Shown one piece after another: positions 20,721-30,676 of a stretch of 64,000 nt of DNA. This DNA is from Isochrysis galbana (Eukaryota; Haptophyta; Isochrysidales; Isochrysidaceae): positions 566,553 to 630,552 of the forward strand of contig CM030937.1 of assembly GCA_018136815.1 (NCBI GenBank). Reading direction: 5' to 3'. The notes below the pieces were generated by a model. That model had not been told where the DNA came from. It did no database searches and saw only the letters and a list, made by a program, of their open reading frames with translations. Positions within the stretch are counted from its first letter, which is position 1; the number at the start of each line of letters is the position of its first letter. The translations under genes and the position numbers were made by a program.

Positions 20721-21520
20721 CGCCCAGCCAAGTTTCTAGATATGAATCAAGATATAGACTAGACTACGCTCTCTCTATCAAGAGTTGGTTCGGCATGCGT
20801 TCAGAATGGCCAGACGAGGTAAAGGACACCGTAGTAATATACTTTTGAGTCGGTAGGCGTTCGACCAGAGATTTATTGTTGGTGCCACTTATAGAGAGGT
20901 TGAGCCACTCTACACTCTTCCTCCCTCTACTCTTCAAGTAGGTTGTAAAAAATACGTGCGTTCACTTTTGTAGGGGGGGTGAGTCTGTAGTGGACGGGTG
21001 TTCATGTGTTCATTGTCCCGCGCCGTGAGTTGGGTGTGTTCGCGGCTAGGAGACAGGGAGAAGAGGAGACGGGGCCGGCGGCCGGAGAGGGAGGGAGGGA
21101 GGGAGGGGACCGGGGGAGGGGGAAGGGGGAGGGGGGGGGGGGGGGGGGGAGGGGGGCGAGCGCGCGCGAGAGAGAGAGGAAGAAGAGCGAGAGAGCGGAG
21201 AGAGGGAGTTCGTCGTTGTTTCGCTTGGTTGAACGCCGCGTTTACGCGTTTACGCGGCGTTACGCGTTACGCGGCGCGAGGAACATTTTCAAGGTTTTTG
21301 ACCGTGTTCAGCACTTTGGGGATCGAGGGAGTAATAGGTAGTCGACTATGTTCAAACGGTCAAAAAGTTTGAATTGAGTTCGCGCTCGACATTTTTTTTT
21401 AGCACCTACTTGTATCATCTTTAGTCTTTAGTCTTTAGACGCGCAGCGCCGAGGTAAGTAGAGCTGTAGAAGTGTACTCTAGAGTACTCGGCGTGTAGCC
21501 AACTCCTGGCGCGTGCCCAT
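20721..21520. other. No supported gene; second purine tract
   Basis: A homopurine region at about 21,040-21,215 includes a G run at 21,131-21,149. CGTTTACGCG/GCGTTACGCG repeats lie at about 21,235-21,272. No gene is visible. Confidence 0.4.
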
Positions 21521-22806
21521 CTCCTGGCTAGGGGTAGGCCAGGATATCCGAGATATCCATCGGGATATTTGGGCGGATATGCTGGAAATGGATATCTCTG
21601 GATAGATGTGGGATATTTGGGCGCTGTGAGCGTGCGGTGCCCAAAAACAAAACTCGCATTCGGCGCGTCGCCGCAGAGCCGCTGTACCCCTGCGGCGCTC
21701 ACGATTGGGAGGTGACAAATCAAGCGAATACGTAATAAACAATGTTGTTACTGTAATAGTAATTGCCCATCTCACCACCGAGAGCGCCACCCCGCTCCCT
21801 GCTGCCACCCACCACCATGCCACGAGGTGAGCTGCCGCTCTTGCACCTGCCCTGGCGCTAGAGCGCCACCCACTCACCTGTGCCTATGCCCATCTCCTTG
21901 CGCAGGTCCACGCCGCTCGCGCCGCTCCGCACCGCGCAGGAACGCCGACAATTCTGTCGGCGACAACCCTGCGCGTGTGAGCGCCGAGAACGCACGCAGA
22001 GCGACTCATCGACAGAGCGCGGCGAAGAGACCGTCGAGGAGGGGGATGGGCTGGAGATTCTGATGGTCTACGATGCGCTGGAGGCACTGAGGGGGTGGGT
22101 GCGGCAGCTTGCAAATCTCCCTTGCTTCTCTCACATCGCGGGGGTTGCCGATCAATTGACAAGAGAGCTTCCTGAATACCTTGTGGCATGCCAAGGAGCA
22201 AAGATCGAACATCGCAAAGATCGAACATCGGGACGTGTCAACTTTCACCAAAGACGTGTTGCAATGGTGGGCGTTCAGTCATACGAAGCTCCCGACCTGG
22301 TCCCTTGCGGCTAGGATTGCATTTTGTCTCAGTCCTAATTCTGCCTCTTGTGAACGTGTGTTTTCGTTGTTGCAGTGCATGTTTGGTGCTAATCGTGCGA
22401 CGTCTTTGGCTGACCAAGTAGAGGCATCAGTGATGTTGCGATTCAATCGCAACAAGCGGACGTGTGTGTAGGGCAGTCGATGTCCATTGCCACTGTGAGA
22501 TATGAGCTCATGTGTTGGGGTGAATGAATGACATCAAAAGGCACTAACTAACTAAGCACTATGGAAAGTAGGAATGAGGGAAGATGGAGGCAGACAAAGA
22601 GGTAGAGTAAGTAGGGAGGGGCCCGCGGCCTACGGGAGTGTGGGTGTGGCAGGCGACGAATCGGTGCAAGTGCGAGGACCACTTATAACAATAGTATCGA
22701 GATATTTTTTGGGATATTTGGGCTGGCGCTTGGATATTTCTTGGATATTTTTGAGGGATATTTGGGCGAAGATTCGTGGATATCCTGGCCTACCCCTACT
22801 CCTGGC
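21521..22806 (+). mobile_element. hAT DNA transposon with intact ends and 8-bp target duplication
   Basis: The element is 21,529-22,798, 1270 bp. It starts TAGGGGTAGGCCAGGATATC and ends with its reverse complement; the terminal 21 bases match exactly. CTCCTGGC stands on both sides (21,521-21,528 and 22,799-22,806), the 8-bp duplication of hAT elements. Subterminal GATATTTGGGC motifs recur in both ends, inverted, as expected for transposase binding. Inside is only the C-terminal end of a transposase, so it is a deletion derivative. Confidence 0.85.
22181..22471 (+). pseudogene. hAT transposase C-terminal dimerisation region
   Basis: The frame reads VLQWWAFSHTKLPTWS...NSASCERVFSLLQCMFGANR, matching the hAT dimerisation domain (WW...P.L...A...SSA..ERVFS...R). 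It continues with VEASVMLRFNRNKR as in hAT C-termini, and a stop follows at 22,471. The preceding frame (22,030-22,200) has related pieces in another phase (ALEALRGWVRQLANLPCFSH). The catalytic core is absent. Confidence 0.75.
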
Positions 22807-22906
22807 AGTGGTGTCCTTCGTGGCCACAGCTCCCCAGGGAGGCTGAGCCGGCCCCGTGGGCGACCTGCCTAGGGGCTAGGGCACCACTCCCGGCCTCTGG
22901 GCGTGC

Positions 22907-23590
22907 ATGGCTTCGCTCGGCGCGAACGACGGGTCTCCAGAGGTGACGTCGGCGTCTGGGCTCGACCCCGACGAAAGCGTCCTTCGAGGTGAGGAGGGGC
23001 CAGGCGGCGCGCGCGGCGGGCGTCCCGCGCGACGGGCGCGTGCCTCAGTATCATATACAGTCGGTAGGCGCGCCTCGCCGGCCGATGACACGAAGAAAAG
23101 GGCTCTCGGCGCCATTTGCCACTGGCACCACCCCGACGCCGATCGCTCGGAATTGACCACCAAGTCCCAGTGGGCCAAGGAGTTCGGGATCGACAGGCAG
23201 CGCTTCCTCTACTGGGAGCAGCATATCGGGGAAGAGATGCTGGACCGCATCCGGCGCGGCGTCGTGCCTTTACCGCCGCGGTCCGGTGGAGCAAGGAGAG
23301 CCAACAGAGACGCATCGGCATCGCCGCCGCATCCGACGGAACATGGTGCCACGCGCTTGGGGCAGCTGCTTGGGTACAACCTGGACGAGCTCAAGGAGAA
23401 GCTGCAGGCCGGCTGCAAGCGCATTGGCGATGGCCGCCAATACGGCGTAGGGCGGACGCGCGGCATGTATCGTGAGGGTGTGAAGTGGGCAGCAAAGGAG
23501 ATGGTGGCTGGGAGGCTTCCGGTCGACGGTCGGAAGGCGGCGAAGGTGCTCGCAGCTGTGGGGGTGAGGGTGTCTTACTGGGGATGTTGA
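22907..23590 (+). CDS. Unassigned ORF, 227 aa, possible DNA-binding helices
   Basis: Open from the ATG at 22,907, about 100 bases past the hAT right end. The first 65 residues are disordered. Residues about 70-110 (TKSQWAKEFGIDRQRFLYWEQHIGEEM) look like a helix-turn-helix-sized unit. A second ordered part (LGQLLGYNLDELKEKLQAG) and a basic C-terminus follow. It is the first of three consecutive ORFs (this, 23,575-24,585 minus, 24,732-25,367 plus) that share GC and a protein-like composition, so they may belong to one unclassified mobile element. I recognise no family. The overlapping 3' end with the minus ORF is short (16 bases). Confidence 0.45.
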   Translation: MASLGANDGSPEVTSASGLDPDESVLRGEEGPGGARGGRPARRARASVSYTVGRRASPADDTKKRALGAICHWHHPDADRSELTTKSQWAKEFGIDRQRFLYWEQHIGEEMLDRIRRGVVPLPPRSGGARRANRDASASPPHPTEHGATRLGQLLGYNLDELKEKLQAGCKRIGDGRQYGVGRTRGMYREGVKWAAKEMVAGRLPVDGRKAAKVLAAVGVRVSYWGC

Positions 23591-24585
23591 GGCGGGGCGG
23601 CGGGGCGCGGTGGGGTCGGGGAGGCTAAGGAGGCGGAGTGGGGAGAGCCGAGGTGGTAGAGCTTCCGGGCGATGGCGGCAATGAAGTCGTCGTTGTCGAG
23701 ATCGAGAGGTGGGATGGAGTGAGGCGTGAAAACAGAAGGGAGCGGATACGTGGTTTGTGTGGTTGGATGAGCGATAGGGTAGACGGCGGGGCAGAAGCCG
23801 AGGGAGTTGGGCAGGGGTGAGTAGAAGTGCGGTTGAGCCGGCGAGGGGAGAATTGTGGGGTCCGGTGCGGTTTGGTGGTGGTAGACCGGTGCGAATTGAG
23901 GAGGTGATGGTTGGTGGGACATTTGGTGGAAGTTGGGCTGGAAATTGGTCTGGCAAGTAGGTGGGTATTGGAATGGTAAGGCGGCGGGAGGAGGATCGTT
24001 GGAGGCGACCGGAGGAGGAGAGAGGGAGGAGAAGGGCGCAAGGGCGTGTCCGTTTGGTTGGTGCGGCTTGGGTGCAACTGGATGGTAGTGAGTTGGATGA
24101 GAGGTCTGGAAAGGCTGACATGGTTGGAAGAATTGAGGTGGCTGCAAAGGGTGGGGACCGGTCGGAGCTGGCGGACAGGGGGTGGTGTGGGAAGCGAAGA
24201 GGGGTGGGCGTGAGTGGCAAGGCGTGATCGGTACGCCTCCGCTACCATGTGTGGGATGGAGTGGAGCTGTGGCTGTGTTGCATGTGGGGGCAAGAGGATT
24301 GATGTATGTAACATGTGAGGTACAGTCCAGAGACATGGGGCACGGGCCACCGGACACATGGGAGGCACGCAACGGAGGAGCTGAGGACGAGCGAGGGACC
24401 TCGACCGGCATGCGGTCACGCGAGACGAGAACGAGGACGAAGAGCACACAAGGCAGGAGGCCACAGGAGCGCTCAAGCGATAGCGCTGAGCGTACAAAAG
24501 CTACCGGAACGAGAGAAGACACGCGGGGGGGGGGAAAGGAGAGAACGCGCGGGAAAAGAAAGAGACGACAGTGGGCGGAAAACAC
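23575..24585 (-). CDS. Unassigned Pro/His-rich ORF, up to 336 aa
   Basis: Open from 24,585 to 23,575 on the minus strand; a Met at about 24,408 is a possible shorter start. The protein is dominated by Pro, His, Ser and Thr with spaced aromatic residues (HYHPVAPKPHQP, FQPNFHQMSHQP), like a disordered Gag- or capsid-tail-type sequence. The end is a short acidic helix (LDNDDFIAAIARKLYHLG) followed by a Pro-rich tail. The long ORF could be a product of the GC-rich composition, but the helix near the C-terminus and the clean 3' abutment with the 22,907 ORF support coding. No domain is recognised. Confidence 0.35.
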   Translation of the reverse strand: MFSAHCRLFLFPRVLSFPPPRVSSLVPVAFVRSALSLERSCGLLPCVLFVLVLVSRDRMPVEVPRSSSAPPLRASHVSGGPCPMSLDCTSHVTYINPLAPTCNTATAPLHPTHGSGGVPITPCHSRPPLFASHTTPCPPAPTGPHPLQPPQFFQPCQPFQTSHPTHYHPVAPKPHQPNGHALAPFSSLSPPPVASNDPPPAALPFQYPPTCQTNFQPNFHQMSHQPSPPQFAPVYHHQTAPDPTILPSPAQPHFYSPLPNSLGFCPAVYPIAHPTTQTTYPLPSVFTPHSIPPLDLDNDDFIAAIARKLYHLGSPHSASLASPTPPRPAAPPQHPQ

Positions 24586-24731
24586 TCAGTGGGAACGGGG
24601 AGAGAGGGAAGGAGGGACGAGGCGAGAATTGGGAAAGAGGGACGTGAGGGGACGATCCTATCGGGAGCGGGCGGGAAAGGTGAGCGTGATACGGAACTAG
24701 ACAACGAAGGGGGGTCACGCGAGGAAACCTA

Positions 24732-25367
24732 ATGGCGGGAAAGATGCGAAGAGGTATGAACAACCCCCCCTACCCGCGACAGGGAGCAACCAACTCCAAC
24801 GATGCAAACGGCAATGCTAACCGTTCCCATTCTCACTCAAGCGCAGGTGCGAGCAGCGGCGAGCATGCGAATGAGGCTGCACGGCGCCCACGCTCCTCGG
24901 CCGCCGGCAAGCGCAAAAAGCGATTCTCGACCAGCGAATTTTTGGACCTCGGGCCTATCACATACGGCGAGGGACTGCAGCTTGCACGCGCTGAGCACCA
25001 GCGGCTAGCCGATCAGAAGGGGCATAAAGAAGCCCGGGCTCGAGCGCGCAAGGAAAACAGTGAGCAGCGCGCCCTACATCAGAAGGTTGATGCACGTGCG
25101 GCTGCGGCAAAACTTTGGGAGGCGGATGGAGACGCCTCGCGACTCAAGAAGACCGAGCTCATTGCCCTCTTCAATGAGGTCAAGGTGGGCGGCGGCAACT
25201 TTAAGCCGCAAGATGGCAAGAAGGAGAAGCTCCTGCCCGCCTTCCACAATCATGTTGCAGAATTGGGAGAGTGGGAGAGTGTTGTAAAGGTGGTCTGGGA
25301 TCCGCCCGTGGACGAGTTAGATGAGTTCGGTCGTAAAAGCTTTGTCCAAGTGGGAACTGCTAGCTGA
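24732..25367 (+). CDS. Unassigned charged ORF, 211 aa
   Basis: ATG at 24,732. A disordered Asn/Ser-rich head with a basic patch (AAGKRKKRFST) is followed by a folded-looking part with long charged helices. These are EGLQLARAEHQRLADQKGHK and, near residues 140-170, KKTELIALFNEVKVGGGNFK, a SAP-like or small helical module. It ends in an acidic segment WDPPVDELDEFGRKSF. It has the same orientation as the 22,907 ORF and may be the second product of the same unit. I recognise no family. Codon use is balanced, and the purine-rich region just upstream (24,500-24,640) resembles the 5' tracts of other genes here. Confidence 0.5.
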   Translation: MAGKMRRGMNNPPYPRQGATNSNDANGNANRSHSHSSAGASSGEHANEAARRPRSSAAGKRKKRFSTSEFLDLGPITYGEGLQLARAEHQRLADQKGHKEARARARKENSEQRALHQKVDARAAAAKLWEADGDASRLKKTELIALFNEVKVGGGNFKPQDGKKEKLLPAFHNHVAELGEWESVVKVVWDPPVDELDEFGRKSFVQVGTAS

Positions 25368-26022
25368 GGTCAGGAGTGAAGAGGATGAGGGTGGGGATGG
25401 GGAGGAAGGGGGGTGAAGCTTGTGTGCTATGGGTGTCTCACTCATGTTATCTCTTGTTAGGCCTTGTTGCATGCCTAGGGTCGTAATATCTCACAGGACT
25501 TGATCGGCACGGCGGCACCGCGCGTGCTGCCAGGCCAAGTGCGGCCAACCAGCGCAGGTATTCAGTGAAGCCACGACCAAGTCCCCAGGGAAGAAGGCTT
25601 GGGGTGAGGCCCACCTATACCCCTTTGGCCAGGCATGTCCTTTTTGTACATGATTTTGCTGAGCTATGTGCACCACAGTGTGGAAGTACACCAATGACAG
25701 GAGATAAGTATACCGTTATAATCACGGGCCAAAACCGCTCGAGGGCCGCACGCCGTGCCGGCTGTGTAGGTGCGCCACTGGAGCTTTTGGTGTGTTGGCA
25801 GCCTCAATGCCTTCCATACCCATAATGGAGTGCCTTGGGTGGGGGCCCATGCAGCCAGGGTGGAAAAATACAGTGGGGAAGGACAAAGTTGTTAGGAGTT
25901 GGCTACACACGGAGTATAGAGTACGTCAGTAGAGTAGAGTACAGAAGACTAGTACGAATTCATGTTTAACTCGTACCGTTCCCCTTCCTCCCTCGCTGCT
26001 GCCGGCGCTCCTCGCGTGGCGG
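25368..26022. other. No gene recognised
   Basis: Intergenic between the 24,732 ORF and NAA30. GTAGAGTAGAGTA-type short repeats occur near 25,930. Confidence 0.35.
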
Positions 26023-27111
26023 ATGAGTGTGGCTCCCGCTGAGGCGAGCGAGGCGCCGGCGCGCGAGGTGAGGCTGGTGCAGTACGAAGGCGAGCATCAG
26101 CTGCAGGTGGGCCTCTCTCTCCCGCTCTCCGCTCTGTCCCTCTTCTCCCTCTCTCTCTCTCTCTCGCTCGCTCCCCCGCCCCCCCCCCTCCCCTCCCCCC
26201 TCCCCCGGTCCCCTCCCTCCCTCCCTTCCTCTCCCTGTCTCCTCTTCTCCCTGTCTCCTATTCTCCCGTTCTCCTCTAGTCCCTTTCTCCGTGTCTTTCT
26301 ATGTCTCTTTATGTGGCCCATAGTCTTTTCTTCCCTTGTAGCTCCCCGCCCACACACACACACCCTTTAACTCCGCCTCCGTTTTCTGATCTTAGGGCAT
26401 CATCGACCTCATCTCAGTCGATCTCTCCGAGCCCTACTCCATCTTCACCTACCGTTACTTCATCAATCAAGTGGGCGCATTAATCGCACGAGCGACGGTG
26501 GCATCTCTTGAGCTGATTAGGCTGACACTCACTGCCCCCCGACTCGCAGTGGCCGCAGCTGTGCTTTGTTGCCCTCGCACCAGCTGCTGAAGGCAAAGAG
26601 GAGGAGGACGTGGTGGGCGTCATTGTCTGCAAGCAGGACATGCATCGGAGCGGGAGGACACGTGGCTACATCGCAATGCTCGCGGTGCACCACTCCATGC
26701 GCAAGCGCGGCATGGGTTCTCAGTTGGTGTCACTTGCTGTGAGCGCCATGCGGGATGGCGGGTGTGACGAGGCTGTGCTAGAGACCGAGGTCACAAACAT
26801 CGGAGCGCTCCGCCTCTACGAGGGTCTCGGATTTGTCAGAGACAAGAGATTGCACAAGTATTACCTAAACGGTGAGGTGCCACACGATGGAAGGCACGGC
26901 CCCTTGTGGCGAGGCAAGTACTTCTGGAAGCCATCCGCACACTCGTCACACCTTACCCTAATGTGATCTATGCGCAGGCAACGATGCCTTCCGTCTAAAG
27001 GTTTGGTTTGTGAGTCCAAGTGAGACGGCCAACTTGAAGCAGCCACTTACGGAGGGGCACGTCACCGGAGCAACAATGGCAGAGATGGCCGTAGAGGCGG
27101 GCACAGCTTAG
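26023..27111 (+). CDS. NAA30: N-alpha-acetyltransferase 30, NatC catalytic subunit, four exons
   Basis: Exons: 26,023-26,106; 26,396-26,470; 26,550-26,871; 26,978-27,111 (204 aa). Introns are GTGGGC, GTGGGC and GTGAGG with AG ends, and phases 0, 0, 1 join cleanly. The GNAT fold is complete. [22 protein letters not shown] is the NAA30 signature region. VIVCKQDMH and RGYIAMLAV are core strands, RKRGMG is the acetyl-CoA loop (R-x-x-G-x-G/A), and [15 protein letters not shown] and RYYLNG-type (KYYLNG) close the domain. NatC acetylates N-termini such as Met-Leu, Met-Ile and Met-Phe co-translationally on ribosomes. The C-terminal 30 residues after KVWF are extra and poorly conserved. Intron 1 is filled by a CT-rich tract. 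The length is as expected for a NAA30 core. Confidence 0.9.
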
Positions 27112-28074
27112 GCATCCGTTCCTACTAATGGCCAGGCTCGGACGTGGGAAGTGCGGTGTGTAGTCTTCCTTCTTTTGGCATGCAGCACATGTCTGTGGGT
27201 TGTTCGGTTGCTTTTATTTGTGCCGCTTGTCACCGCTCTCACCGCATGCTCTGTGTGCGGTTGTCTCCCATGCTCTGATGCCTATCCACTATGAGCCTCC
27301 AATGAGCAAGACCGCCCTCGCGCAAAGCCAATTTGATGCGCAAGCCTGTTTAATTGAAATGACGGGCGATTCAACGTGTATTGTGCGTTCTACATACGAG
27401 GTCGGAGACCAAAAACGCCGGCGGGGGTCCTGGTGAGGGTCAATGAGAAGCCGCCAAGATCCGTAGCGATTGCCTGCCACCGCGCACAAGGATCGCAAAT
27501 CGCAAAGGCATTAATCAGGTTTTTTGGCAACTTTGTATCGGGGCTACCGCGATGCGATGGGAGAGAGGTGGGCGCGGGGCGGAGGGGGTGGGTCTCCCCC
27601 CATTCCTCGTTTCGACGGGGCTAGAAGTTATAGCCTGCTCACGCGGGGCATCGGTCGAAAAAACGAGGCACCGAAGCTTGAGGTCGCGACCACTTCCACA
27701 TCCACATCTAAGCTATAAGCTCTAAGCTCTAATCGCTCCAACTCCAACTCCAACGTGTAACACGGCAGACGCGCACGTCCGCGGCCGGCTGCCCTCGCCC
27801 CCTCCCGATATCTTTCATAAACCCAGCCAGCCAGGCATGACAGACCCTACATGTGAAACACAGGAACAGTGTTTTTTTCGGGGTTGGGGGTTGGCTAGTT
27901 AGTGGCTAAGGCATATGAGATCTTTCATTTTTCTTTTCAGATCTTGCATCTTGCGAGTTGTCTTTTTTCCGCTACTCTCTGGAAAACTATGAGGGAATGG
28001 GGGGGGGGGGGGGGGGGGGGGGGTTCCGTTCGGTTGTAACGAGCTGCGGCCGGCGCACTTCCGTCGCGAGCGTC
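27112..28074. other. No supported gene
   Basis: Intergenic, ending in a G run at about 27,999-28,022 just upstream of the next start codon. Short CAACTC repeats occur near 27,740. Confidence 0.35.
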
Positions 28075-28611
28075 ATGCCAAAGAAGGGGTCGAAGAAGGC
28101 GGGGCCAAAGGACTGGGGCAAGGTGCAGAGGGAAAACTGGGTGAACGTGGAGGTGCGCAATTCGAAGTGGGCATCGATGCGCTTCACCAGCCTGATGCGC
28201 ACGACAGAGACGCTGGAGACAGTACGTCGGCTGATCATCGACCAGCATCAGGTGTCCATCGATGAGGGTCTACGTATGTATCTGGGCACGGAGTGCGTCC
28301 CGGAGTGCGAGTTCCAGTCAAGTGACTTTAGACTTCGGTTGCAAGAGCTCGGTATGATCGGAGGTTCCAAAAACGATAAGGTTGTTAACGTGATCACGTA
28401 CCAGTACGCACCTTTCGAGAGCGCACTCCGATTGCCACCGCTCGCCATTCCCACATCCGTCGCAACCTTAGCCAAGGGCATGTCGACTAACATACCTAGA
28501 GGCGTGGCCACGGCGGCGATGTTTGTGAATGGTGTCGACGGCGACGGCTTGGGCGACAGAGATGATGAATATCCGGGTGATGGCGAGGGCGGCGATGATG
28601 ATGACACGTAG
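28075..28611 (+). CDS. Conserved-looking small protein, 178 aa, ubiquitin-like fold possible
   Basis: Start taken at the ATG at 28,075 (MPKKGSKKAGPKDWGKVQ), because the upstream in-frame Met would translate a poly-G run. After a basic tail, residues about 20-100 have an alternating pattern: WVNVEVRNSKWASMRFTSLM, then TLETVRRLIIDQHQV, then LRMYLGTECV, then LRLQELGMIGG, then VVNVITYQYAPF. This beta-beta-alpha-beta-beta order fits a ubiquitin-like domain, which is my inference from pattern only. The C-terminal 60 residues are disordered and end in a Gly/Asp-rich acidic run. I cannot name a family. It appears as a single exon with a clear stop at 28,611. Confidence 0.6.
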   Translation: MPKKGSKKAGPKDWGKVQRENWVNVEVRNSKWASMRFTSLMRTTETLETVRRLIIDQHQVSIDEGLRMYLGTECVPECEFQSSDFRLRLQELGMIGGSKNDKVVNVITYQYAPFESALRLPPLAIPTSVATLAKGMSTNIPRGVATAAMFVNGVDGDGLGDRDDEYPGDGEGGDDDDT

Positions 28612-29535
28612 ACTGAGCATGGGCGTAATGCATGCGAACATCTCCTGTTAGCAGCTCGGGAGATCGCGCAGCTGCGCGCGCAGCGCAAGCCTCATTATCT
28701 GACCTCCCAGCCCGAATCGGCTGGAGGTTGCTGCAGATGTTCTCTGCTGAAGTCTTGACCGAGTCATGAGATTTTTGCCCATGCTTGTGGCCCACAATTT
28801 TGGCGACGGGCCATCCGGTACTAGTGAGCGCTATGGGTAGTACAGCGACAGCTACAAGATCCCTCCTTTGTTGCCATTTCAGTCCCCCTATGGCTATCTA
28901 CTACTGTGTGCGACCCTTGTGATCTGCGAATTGAAGCAATATTGTTTCTCATTACTACAACTAGTATGGGTATGACATTTGTGGTTTGTCTTTGTGCTGT
29001 GTGCATATCTTTGCCGTGCTTTGCTGGCTTGAAAGCTTGTTACTTGTTACACCCGCACTTGTTACCAAGTCATGTGTGCACATCTCAATCTCAATTCAGT
29101 GCATACTTGGTTGCGCTGTAGCGCGGCGCCGCGCCCCCTACCCCTAGCTAGAGCTAGGGCTGGCGCGGGAGCGGTGGCGAATGGGAATGGGCGAATGGGC
29201 CAATAAGAGCACAACATACAACATCATTATCATTAGGTGAAAAGCGAGAAGCGTTCATTTGGTCCAACCCTGCTAGCGATCAGAAAGGGTAAGAAATGCG
29301 AAAATCTGCATTAGTCCGCAGGTGAACGACAACAGGCAAGCTAGACAGCGGCGATGAGCGGCGCGAACTCGAGAAGAGAATGATGACCCAAAAGACCCCG
29401 AGAATGGAGAGGCAGGAGGCAGGATAAGGTGAGCAACGCGCGCGTTTACGTTTGTGTACAGAATACAGCTGACAGGCCTGCCCCAACCCCCCCCCCCCCC
29501 CAAGGCTGTGAACATGATAGACAGATATCAAGATA
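28612..29535. other. No gene recognised
   Basis: Intergenic. The sequence around 29,130-29,165 (CCCCCTACCCCTAGCTAGAGC) contains a short palindrome and resembles repeat ends found elsewhere. A C run lies at about 29,488-29,502. Confidence 0.35.
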
Positions 29536-29600
29536 CTACCTCCGTTCCATTACTGAACCGCATCGCCAAAATAGGGACAATAAAGTTGACATAACAGAAA
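29536..29600 (+). repeat. Mariner/Stowaway-type left terminal repeat
   Basis: TACTACCTCCGTTCCATTAC is the reverse complement type of the terminal repeat found at 18,530-18,542. I found no matching right end nearby, so this is an orphan terminus or a short MITE relic. Confidence 0.4.
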
Positions 29601-29774
29601 TTCGTGTTGAGAGGGGAATAGCGGGTACACTGGGGCGAAAGACCACCCACAAATCTGGCACCCATAGCCACCAAAGGCGTTCGAATATTACGTTTTCAGT
29701 ATTGATCAAACACGATTTTGGCGCCCCCTACCCTAGCTACACGTACACGGCCGATCGCCTTGGCCCACGGAACA

Positions 29775-30135
29775 TCCTGGGACCGGAGAATGTTTTCGGC
29801 GAATCTTCCTGCCGTCGGCCGAAGAGAGGAGGACGGAGAGAGGGAGAGAGAGAGAGAGAGTCTCGCAGAGCGACTGCAGAACGAGAAGTCGAAGTCATGC
29901 CGTTTTATTACCTTAAACGAGCCAACAATTATAGTAACAGCAAAAACAAAATTCGAATCGCAAATTTCGAGACCAAAATCTGCAAACCTGGACTTGAGAC
30001 CACGGGGAATCCGAATCTGTGTGTCTTGTGCGTCAGTGGCAACACGGGGAACTGTTCAATTGTAATTGTGAGCGCGTACCTTACACGAATATTCATGCCT
30101 ACAGCCTTCAGATGGGCAGGAATACAACACCCTTC
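29775..30135 (+). repeat. Dispersed repeat family D, plus copy
   Basis: Near-identical to the reverse complement of 9215-9575. It includes a GA run (29,838-29,860) and ends GGGCAGGAATACAACACCC. The open frame through it is not conserved in phase across copies. Bases 30,136-30,676 hold short low-complexity frames only. Confidence 0.65.
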
Positions 30136-30676
30136 AACCGAAAGCCAGCAGGGAGCTGCAGGGCATCAATCACCCTGGGAAGGCCTTCGAGCCCAAAGCC
30201 AAAGCGCACATACACATCGCGGGCTTGCACGCCCTCACCCGCGCCCGCCTGCGCGGCCTCCTGCTGTAGTCTTGCCACGGACAGAGGACAGACGCTCTGG
30301 CCCAATGCTCGAGCGCATGGACCGCGAGAGAACCTCCGCTGCGAGCGCGAGGAGGATGCGCTCAGAGCGCCGGCCCTCCGCAGCATCGCAGTCCTCGCCA
30401 CGCCAGCGCCTCCTGCGCTTCAAGTGGGCCAACATCATGGCCAGCTCCGCGTCCTCCAGCTCCTGTGCCGTGAAGGGGCGCGTCGGCATCGCACCCCTAC
30501 GTACTGCCGCAGACCGCTCTACCGCGGTTGAGAAGACCGCTATTGAGAGGAAAACGCGGTTTTCTCCTTTTGCAGGACGGCCGCAATAGAGCCTCAACAG
30601 CGCCCCGATCACTGTTGGGGCGGGGGGGGGCTGTTGGGGCCCTATTGCGGCCTGCAAAAACCCTCTAGTACTACTA

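Noticed and set aside
20391-20762. Arg-Glu repeat frames
   Set aside because: Simple GA repeat.
29775-30135. Coding role for the repeat peptide NPNLCVLCVSGNTGNC
   Set aside because: Conserved at DNA level in repeat family D, but surrounding frames and stops differ between copies.
30235-30489. Minus-strand frame with MPTRPFTAQELEDAELAMML helix
   Set aside because: Reads like a protein for about 60 residues but has no partner exon, no clear end and no recognised family.
29429-30589. 386-codon plus-strand frame
   Set aside because: Runs through a C run, a mariner-type terminus and repeat family D; the phase is not conserved between repeat copies.
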